13,890 nucleotides of DNA from Ponticaulis sp. (GTDB lineage: Bacteria; Pseudomonadota; Alphaproteobacteria; Caulobacterales; Hyphomonadaceae), in contig PABS01000064.1 of assembly GCA_002699325.1 (NCBI GenBank), forward strand, positions 1 to 13,890, written 5' to 3'. Each line of letters opens with the position of its first letter. The stretch's first letter is position 1. A program made the translations under genes and the position numbers. Shown here piece by piece: positions 1 to 7,945 of the stretch. Below the pieces are notes generated by a model. That model saw only the letters and a program-made list of their open reading frames with translations. It was not told the DNA's origin and ran no database searches.

Positions 1-65
1 TGTTCGGAATTCTCTATTTCCTGATCCGGTATGGCAATCAGACCATCGAGACACCGGATCAATGA
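1..65 (+). CDS. 3' end of an unidentified gene
   Basis: The third forward frame is open from the window edge and stops at TGA 63-65. The visible 20 residues run FGILYFLIRYGN and then a polar tail, which would suit the end of a membrane protein, but this is too little to name a family. The stop overlaps the ATG of the following gene in the four-base pattern ATGA (62-65), typical of translationally coupled genes in one operon. That overlap is the main reason to accept this short frame as the real end of a gene. Confidence 0.5.
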   Translation, partial: FGILYFLIRYGNQTIETPDQ

Positions 66-823
66 CGCAGAGAATAAAAGTCAGCTTTCTGTCAATCTTT
101 ATCGCAGTGATCGCAGTTTGCGCTGGGGTTGTAGGGCCAATGTCCGCTAGCGCTCAGACTATCGATCCTTGCGGCCTGGAACGGGCGTCCAGCTCATTTG
201 AGTTCAGCCCGGAGCTTAAATCATGCGCTGATGAAGGAAATCCGGAAGCTAAGGCCTGGCTTGGTATGCTGTATTGGTCCGCAAGCATTGGCGGACCAGA
301 CGAGGCAGAGCTGAAGGATCTGACGCTTCCCTCTGGAACAAGCGCGGAAGACCTTCAATCGTTGGGCCATGGTTTGCTTTTGGGCGCTGCGAATTCCGGC
401 TCCGCTCTTGCAATGAACGAAATCGGTGCCGCCCATTTTTATGCAACATATGGCTTCAAGCAAGACTACGAAAAAGCTCGCGACTGGCTCTTAAAAGCTT
501 ATCAGGCAGGCGACCAGATAGCGCCAATCACACTTGCCCAAATTCATGCCTACGGACTCGGAGTCCACGCAAACGCGGAAGAGGCCGAATTCTATCTCAG
601 GGAGAGCGCTGCTCGCGGTTATGATAAAGCCCAATGTGCGCTGCGGTCGTGGGAGCGCGAGACTCGCAGGATCGGACACTCTCCCCCGCTCGGCGACTAT
701 GTCTCAGATTCCTTTCCGTGCGCCGACGAAGATGCGTATTCAGACTCCCAATTTTTCATTGTCGCAGCCTGTGTGTTTTCTGGTCCACTTCACTTGACTT
801 ACGCCTGCCTTTCGGGCTTTTAG
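62..823 (+). CDS. secreted Sel1-repeat protein
   Basis: The protein is 253 residues long. Residues 1-31 form a classical signal peptide: basic start, hydrophobic stretch, and an ASA-QT cleavage site. The mature part carries Sel1-like (TPR-type) helical repeats between about residues 55 and 200. The clearest are the units with AMNEIGAAHFYA, DYEKARDWLLKAYQAGD and LAQIHAYGLGV followed by AEEAEFYLRESAARGYDKAQ. Sel1 repeats usually mediate protein-protein contacts, here probably in the periplasm; no partner can be named. After the repeats the last 40 residues contain several Cys and a hydrophobic end (FFIVAACVF...ACLSGF), which is odd for such proteins. The start is supported by the ATGA overlap with the preceding gene; the Shine-Dalgarno sequence is weak, consistent with coupling. 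Family assignment is fairly sure, role unknown. Confidence 0.82.
   Translation: MTQRIKVSFLSIFIAVIAVCAGVVGPMSASAQTIDPCGLERASSSFEFSPELKSCADEGNPEAKAWLGMLYWSASIGGPDEAELKDLTLPSGTSAEDLQSLGHGLLLGAANSGSALAMNEIGAAHFYATYGFKQDYEKARDWLLKAYQAGDQIAPITLAQIHAYGLGVHANAEEAEFYLRESAARGYDKAQCALRSWERETRRIGHSPPLGDYVSDSFPCADEDAYSDSQFFIVAACVFSGPLHLTYACLSGF
803..822 (+). terminator. weak terminator-like hairpin at the Sel1 gene end
   Basis: GCCTG (803-807) can pair with CGGGC (813-817) with one G-U pair, followed by TTTT (818-821). It lies inside the last codons and reaches into the stop codon. The stem is only five pairs, so this is a weak candidate for the end of the upstream operon. Confidence 0.25.
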
Positions 824-996
824 CACGCTTCGCCCCGTTTACTCGGGTGCGGAAGCATTTCCAGCCGAAGTGGTTACCGGTTCGGCGTCCGGGAATGCGA
901 CAACAAAATTTATGACGGGATGGTTGGTGTCCGCCGTTGAAATCGTTCTTCGCAATAAGGCGTTGAACCGGACCCGGTCGAATGAATGAGGTTGAT

Positions 997-1614
997 ATGT
1001 CTCGCAGACATAGCACGAAGTATAAGATTGATCGCCGCGTCGGCGAAAACATCTGGGGTCGCCCAAAGTCACCAGTCAACAAACGCCCGAACCGCCCTGG
1101 TCAACATGGTGGCGCACGTCGTGGCAAAATGTCCGACTTCGGTACCCAGCTGATGGCGAAGCAGAAACTGAAATTCTACTATGGTGACATCACCGAGAAG
1201 CAGTTCCGCCGCACATATGACGAAGCTAACCGCCGTAAAGGCAACACGGCTGAGAACCTGATCGGTCTTCTCGAAAGCCGTCTGGACGCATTCGTTTACC
1301 GCTCTAAAATCGTACCAACAATCTTCGCAGCACGTCAGTTCGTGAACCACGCGCACGTGAAGGTGAACGGTGTTCGTACCAACATCCCTTCCTACCGCCT
1401 GAAGCCAGGTGATGTGGTTGAAGTTCGTGACCGCGCGAAGAACATGGCGCTGGTTCTGGAAGCCCTCGGTTCTGGCGAGCGCGACATTCCTGACTATATC
1501 GACGTTGACCCGAAAGCCATGACTGCAACTTTCGTTCGCATTCCTGAGCTGTCTGATGTTCCATACCCTGTGAAAATGGAACCAAACCTGGTCGTCGAAT
1601 TCTACTCCTCTTAA
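997..1614 (+). CDS. rpsD: 30S ribosomal protein S4
   Basis: S4 is a primary 16S rRNA-binding protein that nucleates assembly of the 30S body. The 205 residues match the bacterial family length. The N-terminal S4 domain carries [14 protein letters not shown] and [12 protein letters not shown]. The S4 RNA-binding fold follows at about 95-155 ([33 protein letters not shown]), and the end is VVEFYSS. The N-terminus lacks the four-Cys zinc motif, so this is the zinc-independent form. An in-frame ATG five codons upstream (982) is possible, but the ATG at 997 has GAGG at 988-991 with a five-base gap and gives the expected MSRR start. Codon choice is visibly more biased (GGT, CGT, GTT, CTG) than in the neighbours, as expected for a highly expressed gene. 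It stands alone and has its own terminator. Confidence 0.97.
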   Translation: MSRRHSTKYKIDRRVGENIWGRPKSPVNKRPNRPGQHGGARRGKMSDFGTQLMAKQKLKFYYGDITEKQFRRTYDEANRRKGNTAENLIGLLESRLDAFVYRSKIVPTIFAARQFVNHAHVKVNGVRTNIPSYRLKPGDVVEVRDRAKNMALVLEALGSGERDIPDYIDVDPKAMTATFVRIPELSDVPYPVKMEPNLVVEFYSS

Positions 1615-1639
1615 GAGGACTGAAGACACGAAGTTTCAA

Positions 1640-1669
1640 AGCCGTCCGGTCTATCCGGGCGGCTTTTTT
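1640..1669 (+). terminator. rho-independent terminator of rpsD
   Basis: AGCCGTCCGG (1640-1649) pairs with CCGGGCGGCT (1655-1664) with a single G-U pair and a short TCTAT loop region. A run of six T follows (1664-1669). It is well formed, lies 25 bases after the rpsD stop and points in the plus direction. Confidence 0.88.
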
Positions 1670-1686
1670 CGTTGCAAGCTCACCAG

Positions 1687-2517
1687 ATGAGCTTTGATAT
1701 TCCTTCTTCCGAAAAAGTCGCTGACCAGCTGATCGCCAAACCAGGCAAAACATTCAAACTGAAAGACATCCCAACCCGGGATGAGAGTCTGTTCGAGGAC
1801 AAACACGCCGCACGCGCCAGCACCGAGGAAGATGCCCGCGAGATCGATCGCCTTCAGGACATTCTCTACGCTGAGCAAAAACGCGCGCTTCTGGTTGTCC
1901 TTCAGGGCATTGATACGGCCGGCAAAAGCGGCACCATGCGCGCGGTCTTTGCCTATACAAGCCCGCTTGGCCTGCAGGTCGCTGCCTTCAAAAAGCCTAC
2001 CGACCTAGAGCTCGCCCACGACTATCTCTGGCGCGTTCATCAGGTCGTGCCGCGCAAAGGGTTTATCGGCATCTTCGACCGCTCCCATTATGAGGATGTG
2101 CTGGTGGTAAAAGTTCGCGGCTTCGCACCTAAAGACGACATTGAACGTCGCTATGACCAGATCAATCAGTTTGAGAAACACCTCACAGAGAACGGCACGG
2201 AAATTCTCAAATTCATGCTGCACATCTCTCCAGAGACGCAGGCCGAACGACTGAAATCCCGTCTTGCTGAGCCGCACAAGCGTTGGAAGTTCAATCCGGG
2301 AGACCTCGAAGACAGAAAGCTGTGGCCTGAGTTTATGGATGCCTATGATGACATGGTTGAGCGCTGCTCAACCGACCATGCGCCCTGGTATGTCGTGCCG
2401 TCTGATTCCAAATCTCGCCGGAATGCCATGATTGCACGAATCGTCCGTCGCAAGCTCGAACAGATGGATCCGCAATATCCCGACCCGGGTTGGAAAGCTG
2501 AAGATTACGACCTCTGA
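1687..2517 (+). CDS. ppk2: PPK2-family polyphosphate kinase (class III-like)
   Basis: PPK2 enzymes phosphorylate nucleotides using inorganic polyphosphate, or run the reaction in reverse, in the cytoplasm. The 276 residues hold a Walker A loop (GIDTAGKSGTM, near residue 75), a Walker B-type segment (FDRSHYEDVLVVKV) and the basic lid region (RLAEPHKRWKFNPGDLEDR). The family landmarks HDYLWRVHQVVPRKG and APWYVVPSDSK are also present. From memory, the pattern resembles the class III enzymes (Meiothermus type) that can use both AMP and ADP, but the class is inference. The ATG at 1687 is chosen. A TTG at 1672 is in frame but touches the terminator T-run. No good Shine-Dalgarno sequence precedes either. 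The gene starts only 17 bases after the rpsD terminator, so it depends on read-through or on a promoter inside rpsD or the hairpin. Confidence 0.92.
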   Translation: MSFDIPSSEKVADQLIAKPGKTFKLKDIPTRDESLFEDKHAARASTEEDAREIDRLQDILYAEQKRALLVVLQGIDTAGKSGTMRAVFAYTSPLGLQVAAFKKPTDLELAHDYLWRVHQVVPRKGFIGIFDRSHYEDVLVVKVRGFAPKDDIERRYDQINQFEKHLTENGTEILKFMLHISPETQAERLKSRLAEPHKRWKFNPGDLEDRKLWPEFMDAYDDMVERCSTDHAPWYVVPSDSKSRRNAMIARIVRRKLEQMDPQYPDPGWKAEDYDL

Positions 2518-2689
2518 TCCTTTCAACCCAAGTCTCCTGTCAACTGATGACGAATCGGGCGCTCAAGAGCACCCCTGCGCATGATTCCGGCTTACACGCG
2601 ATCGTGAGGGCAAACTCGCATTCGCGCGTTGTGTTCAGGGGTGGCCCCACTTAAAGCCAGCGAAACTAAAATGGCAGGGACGGGTCGAC

Positions 2690-4885
2690 GTGAAACACAT
2701 CGCGTTAGGATTAGTGTGCAGTTTATTCATTGGATTTTCGGGCGCCGAAGCACAGACAAAGAATAATTCCATCCCCGATCCGGCGACCTATGTGCCCACG
2801 GTAAAGCCGGTCCGTATCTCGCCTGAAGAAGCGCCCATCATCGACGGCGTTCTGGATGATCCGGTCTGGGAAAAAGCTGCTGTCATCGACGAATTCTACA
2901 AGGTGGCGCCGACCCTGGGTCATCCGAGTGAAAAAACCCGCGTCTATTTCGCCTATGATGCTGAAGCGCTTTACGTTGCCTTCGAAGCCTTCGACTCCGA
3001 ACCGGAGAAGATCATCAATCGCATCATGACGCGTGACGGTGAAGTCTGGCGCGACGACATGATCCGTTTCTACATCGACCCGTTCAATACAGGTCTCGGT
3101 GGCTTCGGCTTTGACATCAATGCCCTTGGTGCGCGACTTGACCGGATTATTCAGAAAGGTCGCACGCCAATTGATGAGTGGGACACAATCTGGGACACAG
3201 AAGGCCGCGTGACAGACGAAGGCTGGGTGGTTGAAATGGTCATCCCCTTCCGGTCGATTAGTTTCGATCCGGAGAATTCAGATGGCTGGGGTCTGCTCAT
3301 CACCCGCGAACTGGCACATAAGAGCGAAGAAATTCGCTGGTCCAGCATCGATCCCGGCGTGGCCAAATTTGACTTTCGCCAGCCTGGCCGCCTTGTCGGC
3401 GTGCAGGATATCGAACAGGGACTCGGCCTCGATGTTGAACTTCTCGGCACGGTTATCGCATCGCGCGACTGGACCAACCCACGCGATGACGACGTGTCCA
3501 TCGAGCCGAGCGCCAACATTTATTACAAAATCACGCAATCGCTGACCGGGCTTCTGACTCTCAATTCAGACTTTTCAGACACCCCGCTGGATACGCGCCA
3601 GATCAACACAGGCCGGTTTTCCCTCTTCCAGCCAGAAACCCGCGACTTCTTTCTTCAGGATGCCGCCGTTTTCGAATTCGCGGGCGATATCTTCACCGGA
3701 AGCCCAAACGGCCAACCTTTCTTCTCGCGGCGCATCGGGATTGTAAATGGCGAGCAAGTGGATCTCAAAGCGGGTCTGAAGCTGAGCGGTGAAATCAAGG
3801 GTGTGGAGCTTGGCGTACTCAGCGCCAGAATGGGCGAAACGGATAATCTTGAGTCGCAGACCCTTTCCGTCGGGCGAGCCAGTCTGGATGTGCTCGACAA
3901 TTCCCGGCTCGGCTTCATCGCCACCAATGGCGACCCGACAGGCAACACCAACAACTCGCTCTATGGGTCTGATTTTATTTACAGAAACAACAGCTTCATG
4001 GGCGGCGGCCTCTTACAGGCCACAGCATTTTACATGAAGTCACTCTCCTCAGTTGCCGATGATGAATCCTTTGGCATCAAGGTGGACTATCCCAACGACA
4101 AATGGACCTGGAGCGTCTCAGCCACTGAAATCGGAGAGCAATTCAGACCGGCCCTTGGCTTTGTGAACCGCCCCGGCATCCGGGATTATGGCGCCAGTTG
4201 GCATCGTCGGTTTCGTACGCGGGATAGCTGGTATCAATACTGGCAGTTCGGCACGAGCCACGATTACATCACCAATTTTGATGGTGAGATGCAGACGCGC
4301 AAAAACTCGCTCAACTTCGATGTAGAGCTGCGCGCCACAGACCGGATTGGCTTCCGTTTGTATGAGGGTGAAGAAGTCGTCAATGCGCCCTTCCTCCTGC
4401 CCACGGGTATCGTCGTACCAGCTGGGCGCTATAACGCGAATGGTGCGTTTGCGTCGCTCCGCTCGTCCTTCTCCAGGCCGTATGGCACGGATTCAGATAT
4501 TCGATTTGAAGAATATTTCGGCGGAGAGCGCCTGCGAACCAAGTTGAATGGATCGCTTCGTCCATCGCGATACTGGAATTTGAACGTCACCTGGGAGCGC
4601 GATCAGATATCGGTGCCGGCCGGCGATGTAACCGTTCAGATCTATGCGCTGGAAAACGTGGTGAACATGTCCTCTGATGTTTCGATTGAGACCCAGGCTC
4701 AGTACGACAATATCTCTGAATCCTTTTCGCTGTTCAGCCGGATGCGTTGGGAAGTGCGCCCGGAAACCGAGGTCTTTCTGTCTCTCGGTCACGGCGCCAT
4801 CATCCGGTATGACGACTTCCCAAGGGATTTCAGATCACTGCAGACCCAACTGGTGCTCCGCGTCGGTAACCGTTTCCAGTTTTAG
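2690..4885 (+). CDS. outer-membrane protein, CBM9-like plus DUF5916 barrel
   Basis: This 731-residue protein has a signal peptide (residues 1-22, cut after GAEA). Residues about 35-235 form a family 9 carbohydrate-binding-like domain: IDGVLDDPVWEKA, then TRVYFAYDAEALYVAFEAFD, DDMIRFYIDP and the WVVEMVIPFRSI strand. The remaining ~490 residues fit DUF5916, with alternating polar and aromatic strands. The chain ends LVLRVGNRFQF; a terminal Phe in a beta strand is the usual BAM recognition signal, so an outer-membrane barrel is inferred. Such proteins often accompany peptidase or TonB systems, but no such gene is next to it and the ligand is unknown. The start is GTG 2690, with AGGGA at 2676-2680 nine bases before it; no in-frame ATG gives a signal peptide. 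It is monocistronic in appearance. Confidence 0.87.
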   Translation: MKHIALGLVCSLFIGFSGAEAQTKNNSIPDPATYVPTVKPVRISPEEAPIIDGVLDDPVWEKAAVIDEFYKVAPTLGHPSEKTRVYFAYDAEALYVAFEAFDSEPEKIINRIMTRDGEVWRDDMIRFYIDPFNTGLGGFGFDINALGARLDRIIQKGRTPIDEWDTIWDTEGRVTDEGWVVEMVIPFRSISFDPENSDGWGLLITRELAHKSEEIRWSSIDPGVAKFDFRQPGRLVGVQDIEQGLGLDVELLGTVIASRDWTNPRDDDVSIEPSANIYYKITQSLTGLLTLNSDFSDTPLDTRQINTGRFSLFQPETRDFFLQDAAVFEFAGDIFTGSPNGQPFFSRRIGIVNGEQVDLKAGLKLSGEIKGVELGVLSARMGETDNLESQTLSVGRASLDVLDNSRLGFIATNGDPTGNTNNSLYGSDFIYRNNSFMGGGLLQATAFYMKSLSSVADDESFGIKVDYPNDKWTWSVSATEIGEQFRPALGFVNRPGIRDYGASWHRRFRTRDSWYQYWQFGTSHDYITNFDGEMQTRKNSLNFDVELRATDRIGFRLYEGEEVVNAPFLLPTGIVVPAGRYNANGAFASLRSSFSRPYGTDSDIRFEEYFGGERLRTKLNGSLRPSRYWNLNVTWERDQISVPAGDVTVQIYALENVVNMSSDVSIETQAQYDNISESFSLFSRMRWEVRPETEVFLSLGHGAIIRYDDFPRDFRSLQTQLVLRVGNRFQF

Positions 4886-4914
4886 AATATTTCGAACTGC
4901 TGTCATATTGATAC

Positions 4915-4943
4915 TTGACGATCAATTATTGAAAAGCGATAAG
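4915..4943 (+). promoter_or_regulatory. candidate promoter of the small lipoprotein gene
   Basis: TTGACG (4915-4920, preceded by C as in the alphaproteobacterial CTTGAC -35) is followed by exactly 17 bases and GATAAG (4938-4943, four of six matches to TATAAT). Predicted transcription starts near 4950, about 25 bases before the ATG. The spacer and -10 box lie inside the inverted repeat at 4926-4964. Confidence 0.55.
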
Positions 4944-4964
4944 TTATTTATTGCTTTTCAATAA
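4926..4964. repeat. long inverted repeat / hairpin before the lipoprotein gene
   Basis: TTATTGAAAAGC (4926-4937) is perfectly repeated in inverse as GCTTTTCAATAA (4953-4964). The inner bases continue to pair (GATAAG with TTTATT, including two G-U pairs if RNA), leaving a TTA loop: about 18 pairs in 39 bases. No T-run follows, so it is not a normal terminator. The right arm ends within the TAAGG that serves as Shine-Dalgarno (about 4962-4966) for the ATG at 4976. It may be an operator across the promoter or an RNA hairpin affecting translation. Confidence 0.7.
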
Positions 4965-4975
4965 GGTTCAGATCT

Positions 4976-5347
4976 ATGAAAATTCTCACCCTCGCAGCGC
5001 TGTCAGGCATGCTTCTCGCCACGGCGGGCTGCGTCGTCATTGATGCAGATTCACACGAAGACTGGGATGCCAGTTTTTCATCAGGTGCCGAGCGTCTCTA
5101 CTCTGCGGATATCTCAAACAACGAAATCTCCGTTCGCGTCGCCGCATCGGGTTGCACAACCAAAGACTTTTTCGATGTCGATGTTGATCATGAAGGCGGC
5201 AACACGTTCGAAGTCGAATTGGACCGCGAACGCCGCGACTATTGCGAAATGCTCCAGCAGGACGGCGAACGCCTGACATGGACGTTCTCAGAACTAGGAA
5301 TTCCGAATGGCGCAAAAGTCATCCTGCGCAATCCGGTAGGCCGTTAA
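4976..5347 (+). CDS. small putative lipoprotein of unknown function
   Basis: The gene encodes 123 residues. Residues 1-18 are a short signal sequence leading to LLATAGC, a lipobox-like motif with Cys19 as the possible lipid-modified residue. The Thr at -3 is less usual, so lipidation is likely but not certain. The mature chain has two further Cys, C60 (AASGCTTKDFF) and C90 (RRDYCEM), which could form a disulfide in the periplasm. The rest alternates in the way of beta strands and is rich in Asp and Glu. I do not recognise an assigned function. The start has AAGG nine bases upstream. It is a single-gene unit with a candidate promoter in an inverted repeat before it and a strong terminator 26 bases after the stop. 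Confidence 0.8.
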   Translation: MKILTLAALSGMLLATAGCVVIDADSHEDWDASFSSGAERLYSADISNNEISVRVAASGCTTKDFFDVDVDHEGGNTFEVELDRERRDYCEMLQQDGERLTWTFSELGIPNGAKVILRNPVGR

Positions 5348-5373
5348 ACCGGCCAAATGCCCGAGAAACTCTC

Positions 5374-5399
5374 AGAGGGTCTCCGGACCCTCTTTTTTT
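5374..5399 (+). terminator. rho-independent terminator of the lipoprotein gene
   Basis: AGAGGGTC (5374-5381) and GACCCTCT (5386-5393) form a perfect eight-pair stem with a TCCG tetraloop, followed by seven T (5393-5399). The tail abuts the TAA of the convergent pdxH. On the minus strand the same stem has no U-run, so it mainly serves the plus strand. Confidence 0.88.
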
Positions 5400-6075
5400 A
5401 TGGGTAGAGGCGCGTCGTCGTCCAGTTTGCGGCTTCGCTCTCTCGCCGGAACACCAAGCGATCATGAAGCCTGAACGGCCGATCCCGCCAGAACTCGATT
5501 TCAACCGGCTTGAGCCGAAAGCCTGACCAGAATTCCGGCCTCGGCACCTCACCCAGGCCAAACTTTGCAGCATATTTCGCAACGCGCTTTTCAAGCGCAA
5601 ACCGGCCTTCAAGCGGACGCGACTGCTCGCTGGCCCAGGCACCAATCCGGCTGTCGCGTGCCCGTGATTGAAAATAGGCATCTGCCTCTGTACCGGAGAC
5701 GGTTTCAACAATGCCTCTGACGCGGATCTGCCTGCGAAGTGATTTCCAATGAAAACACAGCGCCGCCTTTTTCTGTCCGAGCAGCTCCCTGCCCTTCGCA
5801 CTTTCAAAATTCGTGTACCAGACAAAGCCATCCGCATCGGCGTCCTTGAGAAGCACCATGCGCACATTTGGCAGGCCATCAGCATCCACCGTCGCCAGTG
5901 ACATTGCGTTTGCATCACTCGGCTCAGACTTCACCGCCTCTGCCAGCCAGTCGGAGAAGAGATCAAACGGATCTTCTTTGGAGAAGAAAACGCTGTCATC
6001 CGCCGGCATGTCACTTTTGCGGTCTTCATAGTCGGGTGACGCCGGAATGATCCCGCCGATTTGCTTTTTGGTCAT
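5398..6075 (-). CDS. pdxH: pyridoxamine 5'-phosphate oxidase
   Basis: PdxH is the FMN enzyme that oxidises pyridoxine- or pyridoxamine-5'-phosphate to pyridoxal 5'-phosphate, the last step of vitamin B6 synthesis and salvage. The 225-residue product shows the family order: [13 protein letters not shown], the FMN-binding [41 protein letters not shown], then [14 protein letters not shown] and RLHDR, with the classical RLYP end. The start is the ATG at 6075, because GAAGGG sits six bases before it. A GTG six codons upstream (6093) is in frame but its purine run is too close. A later Met (6009) would still leave the whole catalytic domain, so the N-terminal extension may vary. It is convergent with the lipoprotein gene and divergent from aroC, with about 218 bases between the starts. 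Confidence 0.95.
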   Translation of the reverse strand: MTKKQIGGIIPASPDYEDRKSDMPADDSVFFSKEDPFDLFSDWLAEAVKSEPSDANAMSLATVDADGLPNVRMVLLKDADADGFVWYTNFESAKGRELLGQKKAALCFHWKSLRRQIRVRGIVETVSGTEADAYFQSRARDSRIGAWASEQSRPLEGRFALEKRVAKYAAKFGLGEVPRPEFWSGFRLKPVEIEFWRDRPFRLHDRLVFRRESEAANWTTTRLYP

Positions 6076-6293
6076 GACACGCCCTTCGATCACATCCTTC
6101 TGCGCTCTATGTCAGCCCCATCGCCGCCGAGATCAAGTCAAAGGAGGGCTCAGATCACCCGCTTTCCTGCAACCACCCGACGGTTTCTTGTCGATATTTT
6201 TCTTTGGGCATTCAAATCAGTGCCGGGACCACTTAAGACAGGCGGCGAGACCGCAAACGTCGGTGCGCAAACTGAACCCGGATAGAAAACGAC

Positions 6294-7397
6294 ATGTCGC
6301 ATAACACCTTTGGTCATCTTTTTCGCGTCACCACCTGGGGTGAAAGCCATGGCCCGGCAATCGGCTGTGTTGTTGACGGATGTCCATCCGGCGTCCGGCT
6401 GGATGTCGAAGAGATTCAGAAATATATGGACCTCCGCCGGCCAGGGACCTCCCGCTTTGTCACTCAGAGGCGAGAGCCCGATCAGGTAAAAATACTCTCT
6501 GGCGTTTTTAGTGATGACCTGACCGAAGAGAAATTTGGCGGGCAAGTCACAACAGGTACACCCATTTGCCTGATGATCGAGAACGTCGATCAGCGCTCCA
6601 AGGATTATTCGGACATTCGCGACAGATATCGTCCAGGCCATGCTGACTACACCTATGATCAGAAATACGGAGTGCGCGATTATCGCGGCGGTGGCCGATC
6701 CTCAGCACGTGAGACGGCCTCTCGCGTCGCCGCGGGCGCCGTTGCGCGCGCCGTGCTCGGCACAGGCGTTAGCATCCGGGCGGCGCTGGTTCAGATTGGC
6801 GAGCATAAGATCGACCGCGCAAAATGGGATTGGAGCGAAACTGAAAAGAATCCGTTCTGGTGCCCCGACGTCGACACAGCAAAAACCTGGGAAAGGTATC
6901 TGGACGATATCAGAAAATCCGGCTCATCGGTCGGCGCTGTCATCGAAGTTGTCGCTGAAGGCGTTCCAGCAGGCTGGGGCGCGCCGATTTACGGCAAGCT
7001 CGATTCCGATCTTGCCATGGCGCTGATGTCCATCAACGCCGTGAAAGGGGTCGAAATCGGCGCCGGGATGGACGCTGCCGGCCTCTCAGGGGAAACGAAT
7101 GCAGATGAAATGCGTTCTGGAAATGATGGCCCACGCTTCCTGTCGAATAACAATGGCGGCATTCTTGGCGGAATATCTTCCGGCCAGCCCGTCGTGGCGA
7201 GATTTTCCGTGAAGCCGACTTCGTCCATACTCACCACACGCCAGTCGGTGACGGCTTCCGGCGATGATGTCGACGTTCGCACAACCGGCCGCCATGACCC
7301 ATGCGTCGGCATTCGTGCTGCGCCAGTTGCCGAAGCGATGATGGCCTGCGTCCTCGCCGACCATAAACTACGGCATAGGGGGCAGACAGGCGGATGA
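6294..7397 (+). CDS. aroC: chorismate synthase
   Basis: AroC makes chorismate from 5-enolpyruvylshikimate 3-phosphate with reduced FMN, the last common step to the aromatic amino acids, folate and quinones. The 367 residues match the family. The N-terminal signature [18 protein letters not shown] includes the catalytic-region His. The second signature is [20 protein letters not shown] followed by [16 protein letters not shown], and the third is [17 protein letters not shown]. All the expected conserved blocks are visible. The start ATG gives the standard MSHNTFG N-terminus; only a weak GGAT precedes it. The stop overlaps the next ATG (ATGA, 7394-7397), so the following membrane protein is probably translated together with it. 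Confidence 0.97.
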   Translation: MSHNTFGHLFRVTTWGESHGPAIGCVVDGCPSGVRLDVEEIQKYMDLRRPGTSRFVTQRREPDQVKILSGVFSDDLTEEKFGGQVTTGTPICLMIENVDQRSKDYSDIRDRYRPGHADYTYDQKYGVRDYRGGGRSSARETASRVAAGAVARAVLGTGVSIRAALVQIGEHKIDRAKWDWSETEKNPFWCPDVDTAKTWERYLDDIRKSGSSVGAVIEVVAEGVPAGWGAPIYGKLDSDLAMALMSINAVKGVEIGAGMDAAGLSGETNADEMRSGNDGPRFLSNNNGGILGGISSGQPVVARFSVKPTSSILTTRQSVTASGDDVDVRTTGRHDPCVGIRAAPVAEAMMACVLADHKLRHRGQTGG

Positions 7398-7894
7398 ATG
7401 CACGCGTCTTCACAGCAGACTATGACAAGTCCGACATCGCCACCCGTGTATGGTTGCCGCTCGGCGTGGCGGCTGTACTGGGCATGGCAGGTTTGCTGCT
7501 GGGCTATCCGCTCATGTCTCTTGCAGCCGGTGTCCTCACATTCATAGCACTACGCTCCTGGCCGCTGACACGAGACCAAAGGCCAGCACTCACGCTGAAT
7601 AATAGCGGGATTGAAATTGACGGGCTCGGTCAGGTCCGCTGGAATGATGTGATCCGTGTGGAATCTGGCGTTGTGCAGATCAACTCGGAAAAACGACCTG
7701 CGATTGATCTGGCGTTTTCCCGCCCCATTCAGGAGGTTTTCACCGCGACAGCGGCGACCCGGCTGCGCCCGTGGGAAATCCGCGTCTTTAAACTCCGAAA
7801 AGACGGAAAGATGCGCCTGGACTTGTCACGTATGGAAGACAAGCCAGAGGAAATTCTCGCCGCGTTTCGTCATTTTCACGGCGGCGTTCTGTAA
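7394..7894 (+). CDS. small membrane protein with PH-like tail
   Basis: The product has 166 residues. After a short polar start there are two closely spaced hydrophobic helices (about 19-37 and 39-56). A soluble part follows that looks like a bacterial PH-like fold: [25 protein letters not shown], strands, and a C-terminal helix ([16 protein letters not shown]). This architecture, two helices plus a strand-rich domain with the GxIxWxDI-type motif, occurs in STM3941-like proteins of unknown function. The assignment rests on pattern only. The ATG overlaps the aroC stop, so it is expected to be in the aroC transcript, but no mechanistic link to chorismate synthesis is known to me. Confidence 0.8.
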   Translation: MNARVFTADYDKSDIATRVWLPLGVAAVLGMAGLLLGYPLMSLAAGVLTFIALRSWPLTRDQRPALTLNNSGIEIDGLGQVRWNDVIRVESGVVQINSEKRPAIDLAFSRPIQEVFTATAATRLRPWEIRVFKLRKDGKMRLDLSRMEDKPEEILAAFRHFHGGVL

Positions 7895-7945
7895 ACGGTA
7901 ACATCTTGGGGGAACCCTCACCATTAGAGGCCGTTAGGCTTCTCA

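Noticed and set aside
1606..1619. Perfect palindrome TCCTCTTAAGAGGA over the rpsD stop
   Set aside because: Fourteen bases at the end of a strongly biased gene; no second copy or promoter context, so probably chance or a minor mRNA hairpin.
1069..1629. Long open frame antisense to rpsD
   Set aside because: It lies fully opposite a certain ribosomal protein gene and its product matches no known protein type; the openness follows from the biased codon use of rpsD.
2518..2689. Gap between ppk2 and the outer-membrane protein gene
   Set aside because: Only short imperfect hairpins (GGGCGCT/AGCACCC near 2558; GGGG-TGG-CCCC near 2640) without T-runs were found; no gene, terminator or clear promoter could be supported.
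6047..6304. Open plus-strand frames across the pdxH-aroC gap
   Set aside because: They overlap the start of pdxH and the aroC ATG, have no good ribosome site or protein-like pattern, and the gap is best seen as a divergent promoter region. I saw no convincing -35/-10 pair there.
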